A DNA stretch of 64,000 nt. It comes from Pseudomonadota bacterium. GTDB taxonomy: Bacteria > Pseudomonadota > Gammaproteobacteria > Burkholderiales > Casimicrobiaceae. Below, piece after piece: positions 57,022 to 64,000 of the stretch. The stretch lies in NCBI GenBank assembly GCA_018241745.1, contig JAFEDG010000150.1, forward strand, positions 1 to 64,000. The letters run 5' to 3'. The notes below the pieces were generated by a model. That model did not search any database. It worked only from the letters and a program-made list of their open reading frames with translations, and was not told where the DNA came from. The number at the start of each line of letters is the position of its first letter. Position 1 is the stretch's first letter. Position numbers and translations under genes: made by a program.

Positions 57022-57768
57022 CTAGACACCGAGATAGGTGTTCAGCTTGTCCATGTTCCGGTCCAGCTCGTCGTTCGGGATCATGTCGACGACCCGCCCG
57101 TGCTCCATGACGTAGTGCCGGTCCGCCACCTTGGCGGCGAACCGGAAGTTCTGTTCGACGAGCAGGATCGTGTAGCCCGCCTCCTTCAGCGCGGCGATCG
57201 TGCGCCCGATCTGCTGGACGATCACCGGCGCCAGGCCTTCCGTCGGCTCGTCGAGCAGCAACAGCCGTGCCCCGGTACGGAGGATGCGGCCGATGGCGAG
57301 CATCTGCTGCTCGCCGCCCGACAGCTTGGTACCCTGGCTCGTCGCGCGCTCGCGCAGGTTGGGGAACAGCGCGTAGATCGCGTCGACGCTCATCCCCCCC
57401 GGCTTCACTTCCGGCGGCAGCATCAGGTTCTCGACGACGTTGAGGCTCGAGAAGATCGCGCGTTCCTCGGGGCACCAGCCGATGCCGAGCCGCGCGATCT
57501 TGTTGGACGCGAGGCCGATCGTCTCGCGGCCGTCGAACACCGCCGAGCCCTGGCGCCGCGGCACGACGCCCATCAGCGACTTGATCGTCGTCGTCTTGCC
57601 CGCGCCATTGCGGCCGAGCAACGTGACGACCTCGCCCGGCGCGACGTCGAAGTCCACGCCATGCAGGATGTGCGATTCGCCGTACCAGGCCTCGAGCCCG
57701 CGGACGGCCAGCAGCGGGGCCGCGCCCGCGGTGCGCGCCGGGTCGGAGGCGACGGCGGCGTCAGGCAT
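57022..57768 (-). CDS. livF: branched-chain amino acid ABC transporter ATPase (LivF type)
   Basis: ATPase subunit, 248 residues: Walker A TLLGRNGAGKTTTIKSLMG, signature GTKLSGGEQQMLAIGRILRT, Walker B LLLLDEPTEGLAPVIVQQIG and H-loop-like LLVEQNFRFA, all LivF-type. It overlaps the livG end by eight bases and precedes livK by 52. Confidence 0.95.
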   Translation of the reverse strand: MPDAAVASDPARTAGAAPLLAVRGLEAWYGESHILHGVDFDVAPGEVVTLLGRNGAGKTTTIKSLMGVVPRRQGSAVFDGRETIGLASNKIARLGIGWCPEERAIFSSLNVVENLMLPPEVKPGGMSVDAIYALFPNLRERATSQGTKLSGGEQQMLAIGRILRTGARLLLLDEPTEGLAPVIVQQIGRTIAALKEAGYTILLVEQNFRFAAKVADRHYVMEHGRVVDMIPNDELDRNMDKLNTYLGV

Positions 57769-58516
57769 GGCCCGCTCCGAGATAGGCCTCGACGACGGCC
57801 GGGTGGCGCGACACCGTCGCGTAGTCGCCTTCGGCGAGCACGCTGCCGCGCGCCAGCACCGTGATCGCGTCGGACAGCTCGGCGACGACGGACAGGTTGT
57901 GCTCGACCATCAGCACCGTGCGGTCTGCGGCGACGCGCTTGATCAGCGCGGCGATCCGCTCCACGTCCGCGTGCGTCATGCCCGCCATCGGCTCGTCGAG
58001 CAGCAGCATCGTGGGCTCGAGCGCCAGCGTCGTCGCGATCTCCAGCGCCCGCTTGCGGCCGTACGCGAGCTCACCCGCCGGCGTGTCGGCGAACGACGCG
58101 AGGCCGACGTCGGCCAGCAACTCGCGGGCGCGGCCGTCGAATTCCGCCAGCACGCCCTCGGAGCGCCAGAAGTCGAACGAATGGCCGCGCTTGCGCTGCA
58201 GCGCGATCCGCACGTTGTGCAGCGCGGTGAGGTGCGGGAAGACAGCCGAGATCTGGAACGAGCGGACCAGGCCGCGCCGCGCGATGCGCGCCGGCGGCGT
58301 GCCGGTGATTTCCGCGCCATCGAAGAAGATCTGCCCGCGCGTCGGCTTGAGGAAGTGCGTCAGCAGGTTGAAGCACGTGGTCTTGCCGGCGCCGTTGGGC
58401 CCGATCAGCGCATGGATCGAGCCGCGGCGCACGGACAGGTTCACGTCGTTGACGGCGACGAAGCCCTTGAACTCCTTGGTGAGGCCGCGCGTTTCGAGGA
58501 TCGTGTCGTGGGGCAT
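57761..58516 (-). CDS. livG: branched-chain amino acid ABC transporter ATPase (LivG type)
   Basis: ATPase subunit, 251 residues: ALIGPNGAGKTTCFNLLTHF, ARRGLVRSFQISAVFPHLTA, LAYGRKRALEIATTLALEPT and LLLDEPMAGMTHADVERIAA. Compared with the canonical SYGQQR signature it reads AYGRKR, a common LivG variant. Start MPHDTILETRGLTKEF at 58516; a longer frame upstream is spurious. It lies 103 bases after the hydratase gene. Confidence 0.94.
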   Translation of the reverse strand: MPHDTILETRGLTKEFKGFVAVNDVNLSVRRGSIHALIGPNGAGKTTCFNLLTHFLKPTRGQIFFDGAEITGTPPARIARRGLVRSFQISAVFPHLTALHNVRIALQRKRGHSFDFWRSEGVLAEFDGRARELLADVGLASFADTPAGELAYGRKRALEIATTLALEPTMLLLDEPMAGMTHADVERIAALIKRVAADRTVLMVEHNLSVVAELSDAITVLARGSVLAEGDYATVSRHPAVVEAYLGAGHA

Positions 58517-58619
58517 GCTGGATACTGGCCGACGTTCGCCGGCCCGCGCGGCGACGTGCCGGCGCGGGCAGGCGATTATCGGGGGCCGCCGCGCCGATTG
58601 CAACGCGCGCTGCGACGGC

Positions 58620-59432
58620 TCATGCGCCGTCTCCGTGCCCCGGCCAGCGCGGCGCGCGCTTGGCCACGAACGCGGCGATGCCTTCGGCGGCCTCCGGCGT
58701 CAGCAGCGTGCACGCCATCGCCTCGCCGGCGTGCTCGTAAGCCGCTTCCACCCCGCGATCGATCTGCTCGTGGAACACCCGCTTGCCGGCCGCGATCACG
58801 TTCGCGCTCTTGGCGGCGATCGCGGTCGCGAGCTCGAGGATCGTCGTGTCGAGTCGCGCCGCCGGCACGACGCGGTTGACGAGGCCCCACGCCAGCGCCG
58901 TCGGGGCGTCGATCGCCTCGCCGGTCAGCAGCATTTCCATCACGCGCTTGCGCGCAACCACGCGGCCGACGGCCACCGCCGGCGTCGAGCAGAACACGCC
59001 GACGTTGACGCCTGGCAGCGCGAACGTCGCCGTGTCGGCTGCGACGACGAGGTCGCATGTCGCCACCAGCTGGCAGCCTGCGGCGGTGGCGATGCCGTGG
59101 ACCCGCGCGATCACCGGCTGTGGCAGGCGCGTGATCCGCAGCATCAATGCACTGCAACGGTCGAACAGCGCGCGCTGCCAACCCAGGTCCTGATGCGCCG
59201 CCATCTCCTTGAGGTCGTGGCCGGCGCAGAAGCCCGGGCCGTGCGCGGCGAGCACGACGACGCGGATCGCGCGGTCGGCGGCGACGGCCGTGAACGCCGC
59301 ATCGAGCGCCTCGATCATCGCCGACGACAGCGCGTTGTAGCGCGTGCCGCGGTTGAGCGTCAGCGTCGCGACCGGTCCGGCGTCGCTGCGCTCGACATAG
59401 GGAAGGACGCCGGCGTCGACGGGTGCATTCAT
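58620..59432 (-). CDS. enoyl-CoA hydratase/isomerase family protein
   Basis: Crotonase-fold protein, 270 residues. The oxyanion-hole region GPGFCAGHDLKEMAAHQDLG and VHGIATAAGCQLVATCDLVV are intact. In place of the hydratase glutamate region it reads PGVNVGVFCSTPAVAVGRVV, a form seen in ECHDC3-like members that lack the usual second catalytic Glu, so true hydratase activity is uncertain. It starts seven bases after the acyl-CoA synthetase, in an operon with the Liv transporter, which suggests handling of imported acyl groups. Confidence 0.88.
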   Translation of the reverse strand: MNAPVDAGVLPYVERSDAGPVATLTLNRGTRYNALSSAMIEALDAAFTAVAADRAIRVVVLAAHGPGFCAGHDLKEMAAHQDLGWQRALFDRCSALMLRITRLPQPVIARVHGIATAAGCQLVATCDLVVAADTATFALPGVNVGVFCSTPAVAVGRVVARKRVMEMLLTGEAIDAPTALAWGLVNRVVPAARLDTTILELATAIAAKSANVIAAGKRVFHEQIDRGVEAAYEHAGEAMACTLLTPEAAEGIAAFVAKRAPRWPGHGDGA

Positions 59433-59439
59433 GCGGTTC

Positions 59440-61077
59440 TCACTCGATGGCGGCTGTCGAGCGGGCGCGCTCGCGCAGCACGAACTTCTGGATCTTGCCG
59501 GTCGACGTCTTGGGCAGCTCGCAGAACTCGAACGCCTTCGGCATCTTGAATCCCGCGAGGTGCGCGCGGCAGTGCGTGCGCAGCGCGTCGACGGTCAGCG
59601 TGCTGCCCGGCTTCAGCTCGACGTAGGCGCGCGGCGATTCGCCCCAGCGCGCGTCGGGCTGCGCGACGACCGCCGCCGCCAGCACGTCGGGATGACGATA
59701 CAGCACTTCCTCGACTTCCAGCGAACTGATGTTCTCGCCGCCGGAGATGATGACGTCCTTGCTGCGGTCGCGGATCTTCACGTAGCCATCCGGCTGCAGC
59801 ACCGCGAGGTCGCCGGTGTGGAACCAGCCGCCGGCAAACGCTTCGGCAGTCGCCGCGGGATTGTCGAGGTAGCCCTTCATCGTGATGTTGCCGCGGAACA
59901 TGATCTCGCCGATCGTCGTGCCGTCGGCGGGCACCGGCGCGAGCGTCTGCGCATCGCGGACCGACAACCCTTCCTGCATCGTGTATGCGACGCCCTGGCG
60001 GCCGTTGCGCTCCGTGCGCGCGGCGATGTCGAGCGCGTCCCAGCCCGGCTGCTTGGCGCAGACCGACGCGGGGCCATAGGTCTCGGTGAGCCCGTACACG
60101 TGCGTGATGTCGAATCCCAGCCGCTCCATGCCTTCGATCATCGCCGCCGGCGGCGCCGCCGCGGCGACAAGGCCACTGACCTTGTGCGTGATGCCGGCCC
60201 TGGCACTGTCCGGCATGTTGAGCAGCGTCGTGTGCACGATCGGTGCGCCGCAGTAGTGCGTCACCTTGTGCGTGCGGATCGCGTCGAAGATCGCCGCGCC
60301 GTCCACCTTGCGCAGGCACACGTTGACACCCGCCAGCGCGGCGACCGTCCACGGGAAGCACCAGCCGTTGCAATGGAACATCGGCAGCGTCCACAGGTAC
60401 ACGGCGTGGCGCGGCATGCTCCAGTCGACGATGTTCGATACCGCGTTCAGGTAGGCGCCGCGATGGTGGTAGACGACGCCTTTGGGGTTGCCGGTGGTGC
60501 CGGACGTGTAGTTGAGCGCGATGGCGTCCCACTCGTCGGCAGGCGGTTCCCATGCGAACGCCGGGTCGCCGGACGCGACCACGTCCTCGTACTCGAGCTC
60601 GGACAGCCGCTTGCCGCTGCTGACCGTCGCGTCGACGACGTCGATCACGCGCGGGCGCTGCGCCGCCGGCAGCGCGGCCAGCGCCTTCTCGATGACGGGC
60701 GCGTACTCGGTGTCGGTGACGAGCACGCGCGCGCCGCCGTGCTGCAGCATGAAGCCGAGCGCCTCGCCGTCGAGGCGCGTGTTGAGCGTGTTGAGAATGG
60801 CCCCGGCCATCGGTACCGCGAAATGCAGCTCGACCATTGCGCGCGTGTTCGGCAGCATCACGGCGACCGTGTCGCCGCGGCCGACACCGAGGCGCACCAG
60901 CGCGCTGGCCACCCGGCGGCAACGCGCGTACGTATCGCCCCATGACTGGTGAACATGCCCGTCCACGATCGCCGGCGCCTGCGGCCAGACAGCCGCGGAC
61001 CTTGCGATGAACGACAGCGGCGTCAGCGCCGCGTAGTTGGCCGCGTTCCGCGGCAGCGCGTTCGCGCCTTGAACCAT
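59440..61077 (-). CDS. acyl-CoA synthetase (AMP-forming)
   Basis: ANL-superfamily ligase, 545 residues, activating a carboxylic acid to its CoA thioester with ATP. Motifs in order: ALNYTSGTTGNPKGVVYHHR (P-loop), THVYGLTETYGP, GWFHTGDLAVLQPDGYVKIR, DRSKDVIISGGENISSLEVE and the late PKTSTGKIQKF with the catalytic Lys. The best match is with medium or long-chain fatty-acid ligases. ATG at 61077 has GAGGAGCC before it. First gene of the acid uptake and activation operon. Confidence 0.92.
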   Translation of the reverse strand: MVQGANALPRNAANYAALTPLSFIARSAAVWPQAPAIVDGHVHQSWGDTYARCRRVASALVRLGVGRGDTVAVMLPNTRAMVELHFAVPMAGAILNTLNTRLDGEALGFMLQHGGARVLVTDTEYAPVIEKALAALPAAQRPRVIDVVDATVSSGKRLSELEYEDVVASGDPAFAWEPPADEWDAIALNYTSGTTGNPKGVVYHHRGAYLNAVSNIVDWSMPRHAVYLWTLPMFHCNGWCFPWTVAALAGVNVCLRKVDGAAIFDAIRTHKVTHYCGAPIVHTTLLNMPDSARAGITHKVSGLVAAAAPPAAMIEGMERLGFDITHVYGLTETYGPASVCAKQPGWDALDIAARTERNGRQGVAYTMQEGLSVRDAQTLAPVPADGTTIGEIMFRGNITMKGYLDNPAATAEAFAGGWFHTGDLAVLQPDGYVKIRDRSKDVIISGGENISSLEVEEVLYRHPDVLAAAVVAQPDARWGESPRAYVELKPGSTLTVDALRTHCRAHLAGFKMPKAFEFCELPKTSTGKIQKFVLRERARSTAAIE

Positions 61078-61232
61078 GGCTCCTCCTCGTACGCCGCGCA
61101 AGGCCTCTGACGGGCCTGCCGCGCGTGCAGTGCGCGGCGTTGCGGTTTATCCTAGCACCGCGAGCGATGTGAAGGCTGCCACACGGCGCCGCGCTCGCGC
61201 AACGACGGCATTCGCACCCGATCCGCACTCCC

Positions 61233-61790
61233 ATGGGCAACCGACTCTCGGCCATCGTCACGCGCACCGGCGACGGCGGCACCACCGGCCTTGCCGACGG
61301 CTCCCGCGTGGCGAAGGACTCGCCGCGCATCGAGGCCATCGGCACGGTCGACGAGCTCAATTCGACGCTCGGAGTACTGCTGGCGGAAGCGCTGCCGCCT
61401 GCGGTCCGCGAGCTTCTGACGTCCATCCAGCACGACCTGTTCGACCTGGGCGGCGAGCTGTCGATTCCGGGCCACGCCGCGCTCGTCGCGGCGCGCGTCG
61501 ACGCACTGGAGGCCGCCGTCGAGGCGTTCAACGCGGAACTGCCGCCGTTGAAGGAATTCATCCTGCCCGGCGGCACGCGCGCCGCCGCGCTGGCGCACGT
61601 GGCACGCACGGTCTGCCGCCGCGCCGAGCGCACGCTGGTCACGCTCGGTCAGCACGCCGAGGTGCCCGACGTGGCGCGGCGCTACGTCAACCGCCTCTCG
61701 GACCTCATGTTCGTGCTCGCACGGGTGCTCAATCGCGCGGCCGGGCAGGCCGACGTGCTGTGGGCGTCGCGGAGGGCGCGGGGGGAGTAG
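61233..61790 (+). CDS. cob(I)alamin adenosyltransferase (PduO type)
   Basis: Transfers the adenosyl group of ATP to cobalamin, 185 residues, trimeric helical bundle family. Visible motifs: TRTGDGGTTGLADGSRVAKD (ATP binding), IGTVDELNSTLGVL, and the C-terminal CRRAERTLVTL with RYVNRLSDLMFVLARVLNR. Its last codons and TAG stop lie inside the left arm of the 140-bp palindrome starting at 61782. It is divergent from the acyl-CoA synthetase operon and convergent with the hydrolase gene. Confidence 0.95.
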   Translation: MGNRLSAIVTRTGDGGTTGLADGSRVAKDSPRIEAIGTVDELNSTLGVLLAEALPPAVRELLTSIQHDLFDLGGELSIPGHAALVAARVDALEAAVEAFNAELPPLKEFILPGGTRAAALAHVARTVCRRAERTLVTLGQHAEVPDVARRYVNRLSDLMFVLARVLNRAAGQADVLWASRRARGE

Positions 61791-61921
61791 GCGGCGGCGT
61801 TCTTCGCAGTATCCAGCCACGGGGAGGGCCCCGGTTCCCGGTGCTCGCTGCGCTGCGCGCCGGGAACCGAGGCCCTCCCCGTGGCATGGGAGCTGCGAGC
61901 GAACGCCGCCGCCTACTCCCC
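61782..61921. repeat. 140-bp nested palindrome at the 3' end of the adenosyltransferase gene
   Basis: Paired blocks from outside in: 61782-61802 with 61901-61921 (21 bases), 61804-61809 with 61893-61898 (6), 61816-61830 with 61871-61885 (15) and 61832-61841 with 61860-61869 (10), all without mismatch inside blocks. The 18-base loop is TGCTCGCTGCGCTGCGCG. There is no T-run, so it is not a simple terminator. The loop sequence recurs, inverted, in the palindrome at 62156-62227. Confidence 0.93.
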
Positions 61922-62155
61922 TCTGTCGAGCTGCTGCGTGCACCACCGCGCGTGCCCGCTGCGCGCAGCCGTCTTGCATGCGTCTATCGTCCGGCGCACG
62001 TTTCGCAAGTGCCTTAAGCGGCACCTAGCGCCAAACAGTCGCGCGCCTTGATGATAGGCAGGCGCCAAGCGACTACGTGCCACGCTCCGTCGCGGCGATG
62101 CGCGCAAGAACGTCGACGCGGCGCAAAGGCGGGGCCTTTCGATCGAAGCGTGCTG
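61922..62155. other. spacer between the two palindromes
   Basis: No credible gene. It contains a small stem GTGCC-TTAAGC-GGCAC near 62010-62025 and slightly lower GC around 62025-62060. Open frames crossing it on both strands have compositions typical of shadow frames. Confidence 0.4.
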
Positions 62156-62227
62156 GCCGTGCGGCGGGGCCCGTTTTCGCGGCGCGCAGCGAAGCGAGCA
62201 CCGGGAAAACGGGCCCCGCCGCACGGC
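62156..62227. repeat. 72-bp palindrome with the same loop core
   Basis: Arms of 23 bases (62156-62178 and 62205-62227) pair perfectly around a 26-base loop. Read on the minus strand the loop contains TGCTCGCTTCGCTGCGCG, one base different from the loop of the first palindrome, flanked by the same CCCGG. Further out GGGG-cc-TTTCGA (62131-62142) and TCGAAACCCC (62237-62246) can extend the stem to the stop codon of the hydrolase gene. The arm sequences are unrelated to those of the first element. Confidence 0.93.
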
Positions 62228-62245
62228 AGGACACTGTCGAAACCC

Positions 62246-63274
62246 CTACCCCGGCCCCCGCACGACCTGATCGATCGCCCCAAAGATCGAAGCACCCTTC
62301 GCGTCGAACATCTCGATCCGCACGCGATCGCCGAACCGCAGGAACGGCGTGACGGGCTTGCCGCCGAGGATCGTCTCGACGGTGCGCTGCTCCGCGATGC
62401 ACGAATAGCCAACGCCGCCGTCCGCCGCGGGCCGGCCGGGGCCGAACGTCCCGTCGGCGCCCACCTCGCGATTCGAGACGGTGCCGGACCCGACGATCGA
62501 ACCCGCGCCGAGGCGCCGTGTCTTGGCTGCATGCGCGATCAGCCGGCCGAAGTCGAACGTCATGTCGACGCCGGCGTCGGGACGGCCGAACAGCTGGCCG
62601 TTGATCATCGTCGTCAGCGGCCGGTGCAGCTTGCCGTCGCGCCACGCATCGCCGAGCTCGTCCGGCGTGACAGCCACCGGCGCGAACGCTGTGGCCGGCT
62701 TGGACTGGACGAAGCCGAAGCCCTTCGCGAGCTCGGCGGGAATCAGGTTGCGCAGGCTGACGTCGTTGACGAGCGTCACGAGCCGGATCGCGCGCAGCGC
62801 CTGCTCGCGCGTGGTGCCGACGTCGACGTCGCCGGTAATCACGGCGACCTCGGCTTCGCAGTCGATACCCCAGGCCTCGTCGGCGTGCACGATGTCGGCA
62901 CGGGGGCCGGCGAGGTCATCGGAGCCGCCCTGGTACATCAGCGGATCGGTCCAGAATTCCGGGGGCATGACCGCGTTGCGCGCACGGCGCACCAGCTCGA
63001 CATGGTTCACGTACGCGGAACCGTCGAGCCATTGGTACGCACGCGGCAACGGCGCGAGCGCGTGCGCCGGATCGAACGGCCGCGCGTCGGGCCATCGCGC
63101 GGCGTCGAGGCTGTCGGCGATCGCGAGCAGCGCGGGTGCCGCCCGGATCCAGTCGTCGAGCGCCGCCTGCAGCGTGGGCGCGATCTCGGGCACCGCGACG
63201 AAGCGCGCAAGGTCGCGGCTGACGACGGCGAGCGAGCCGTCGCGCGTGCCGTCGGCGATCGTCGCGAGCTTCAT
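62246..63274 (-). CDS. fumarylacetoacetate hydrolase family protein
   Basis: FAH-fold hydrolase, 342 residues, of the group cleaving carbon-carbon bonds in beta-diketo acids. Conserved parts: DEAWGIDCEAEVAVITGDVD with metal-binding acidic residues, VTLVNDVSLRNLI, GFGFVQSKPATAFAPVAVTP and a C-terminal GSGTVSNREVG. Substrates in the family include fumarylacetoacetate, acylpyruvates and oxaloacetate; which applies here is open. Start MKLATIADGTRDGSL at 63274 overlaps the cysS stop as ATGA, so the two are coupled. Its stop abuts the palindrome ending at 62246. Confidence 0.92.
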   Translation of the reverse strand: MKLATIADGTRDGSLAVVSRDLARFVAVPEIAPTLQAALDDWIRAAPALLAIADSLDAARWPDARPFDPAHALAPLPRAYQWLDGSAYVNHVELVRRARNAVMPPEFWTDPLMYQGGSDDLAGPRADIVHADEAWGIDCEAEVAVITGDVDVGTTREQALRAIRLVTLVNDVSLRNLIPAELAKGFGFVQSKPATAFAPVAVTPDELGDAWRDGKLHRPLTTMINGQLFGRPDAGVDMTFDFGRLIAHAAKTRRLGAGSIVGSGTVSNREVGADGTFGPGRPAADGGVGYSCIAEQRTVETILGGKPVTPFLRFGDRVRIEMFDAKGASIFGAIDQVVRGPG

Positions 63275-64000
63275 CGGCGCTTCAGTGCATAGGCGCCGGC
63301 GCGATCCTCGACGTCCCAGCCCAGCGAGTGAATGACCCCCCGCAGGCGATCGGACTCCGCCCAGTCCTTGCGCCCGCGGGCGGCCAGCCGCTCGTCCGCC
63401 AGCAGCCGGACGTCGTCCGGGACGGTCTCGACCGGCGGCTGCCACGTCGCGAGCCCAAGGCCGAGCACCTCGTCGAACTTGAGCAGCGTCGCGCGCGTCA
63501 CCGCCTTGTCCGGCAGATCGCCACGCAACACCTCCCATGCCACCGACAAGGCCCGCGGTACGTTGAGGTCATCGCGCAGGAAGGTCGTGAACCGCTCCAC
63601 GGCCCCGGCGTCGGGCACCCCGTCGACGTGCTGGCGCAACGCGTGGACGCCCATCCGCATCCGCTGCAGGCCCGTGGCCGCCGCGTCGAGCGCGTCCCAC
63701 GTGAAGTTGAGCTGGCTGCGGTAATGCGTCGTCAGGCACAGGTACCGGAACGCCAGCGGGTCGTAGCCCTTCTCGACGAGCAGCGCGACGCGCAGGAAGC
63801 CGCCTGCCGACTTGGCCATCTTGGCGTCGTTCTGCAGCAGGAAATACCCGTGCATCCAGAAGTTCGCGAGCCGCGTGCCGACGCGCGCCTCGGTCTGCGC
63901 GATCTCGTTCGTATGGTGGATCGGGATGTGGTCCTCGCCGCCACAATGGATGTCGAAGTAGTCACCGAGGTACTTCTGAGCCATCGCCGAGCATTCGATG
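63271..64000 (-). CDS. cysS: cysteinyl-tRNA synthetase, 5' partial
   Basis: Class I synthetase for tRNA-Cys. The visible 243 residues are the C-terminal half; the gene runs out of the window at 64000, where the frame reads IECSAMAQKYLGDYFDIHCG, including the conserved IECSAM zinc-cysteine segment. DHIPIHHTNEIAQTEA supplies the zinc histidines. The signature loop is KMAKS (63808-63822) in KMAKSAGGF instead of the usual KMSKS-LGNF. The anticodon-binding part ends normally. Its stop overlaps the start of the hydrolase gene. Confidence 0.95.
   Translation of the reverse strand, partial: IECSAMAQKYLGDYFDIHCGGEDHIPIHHTNEIAQTEARVGTRLANFWMHGYFLLQNDAKMAKSAGGFLRVALLVEKGYDPLAFRYLCLTTHYRSQLNFTWDALDAAATGLQRMRMGVHALRQHVDGVPDAGAVERFTTFLRDDLNVPRALSVAWEVLRGDLPDKAVTRATLLKFDEVLGLGLATWQPPVETVPDDVRLLADERLAARGRKDWAESDRLRGVIHSLGWDVEDRAGAYALKRR

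Noticed and set aside
61782..62227. Palindromes as a pair of ordinary bidirectional terminators
   Set aside because: Neither has a T-run, the stems are far longer than needed, and shared loop with unshared arms is not explained by termination. A transcription-blocking effect is still possible.

Overview
The window is a continuous, gene-dense, very GC-rich chromosomal segment of a betaproteobacterium, probably of the Burkholderiales or a close relative. This rests on two conserved gene orders: thrS-infC-rpmI-rplT-pheS-pheT-ihfA-merR followed by a proline tRNA, and tpiA-secG-tRNA-Leu-nuoA to nuoN. High coding density and ATGA or GTGA stop/start overlaps also fit. No integrase, transposase, CRISPR array or phage gene was seen.

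Layout. 1-1924: end of a TRAP-type carboxylate transporter (DctQ partial, DctM). 1955-5108: a molybdate island, modA-modB-modC-modE, behind a perfect ModE-type palindrome. 5159-6239: tRNA-Val(GAC) and a metallophosphatase. 6353-13849: the translation operon, with a threonine-rich leader peptide and terminator before thrS, an AUA-initiated infC, a terminator before pheS, then ihfA and a MerR regulator. 13889-20424: an accessory three-gene block between merR and tRNA-Pro(GGG), encoding a SIR2-TIR protein, an nSTAND NTPase with membrane and TPR parts, and a TPR/SLOG-like/class III nucleotide cyclase protein. 20823-25031: polyphosphate kinase 2, a small orphan gene on the minus strand, an HD-GYP response regulator and a sodium/proton antiporter.

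From 25057 to 45251 everything is on the minus strand: lutA-lutB-aminotransferase-lutC, then the 14-gene complex I operon in the order nuoA to nuoN, then tRNA-Leu(GAG), secG and tpiA, read from a promoter near 45282-45310. The nuoC-nuoD junction carries a 110-bp insertion made of a self-complementary element plus a second copy of the first 29 bp of nuoD.

45378-46175 is an unknown alpha/beta-hydrolase-like gene. 46188-53664 is an oligopeptide ABC operon with a TPR O-GlcNAc-transferase-like gene between its two ATPase genes. 53798-61077 is a branched-chain amino-acid-type (Liv) ABC transporter joined to an enoyl-CoA hydratase-like protein and an acyl-CoA synthetase, which suggests uptake and CoA-activation of an organic acid. 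61233-61790 is a corrinoid adenosyltransferase. 61782-62246 holds two long palindromes with different arms but nearly the same loop sequence. The window ends with a fumarylacetoacetate hydrolase family gene coupled to a 5'-truncated cysS.

The best candidates for something new are the SIR2-TIR/nSTAND/cyclase block, the structured insertion at nuoC-nuoD, the twin palindromes and the putative thrS attenuator. All function assignments are from reading motifs and gene order; no database search was possible.
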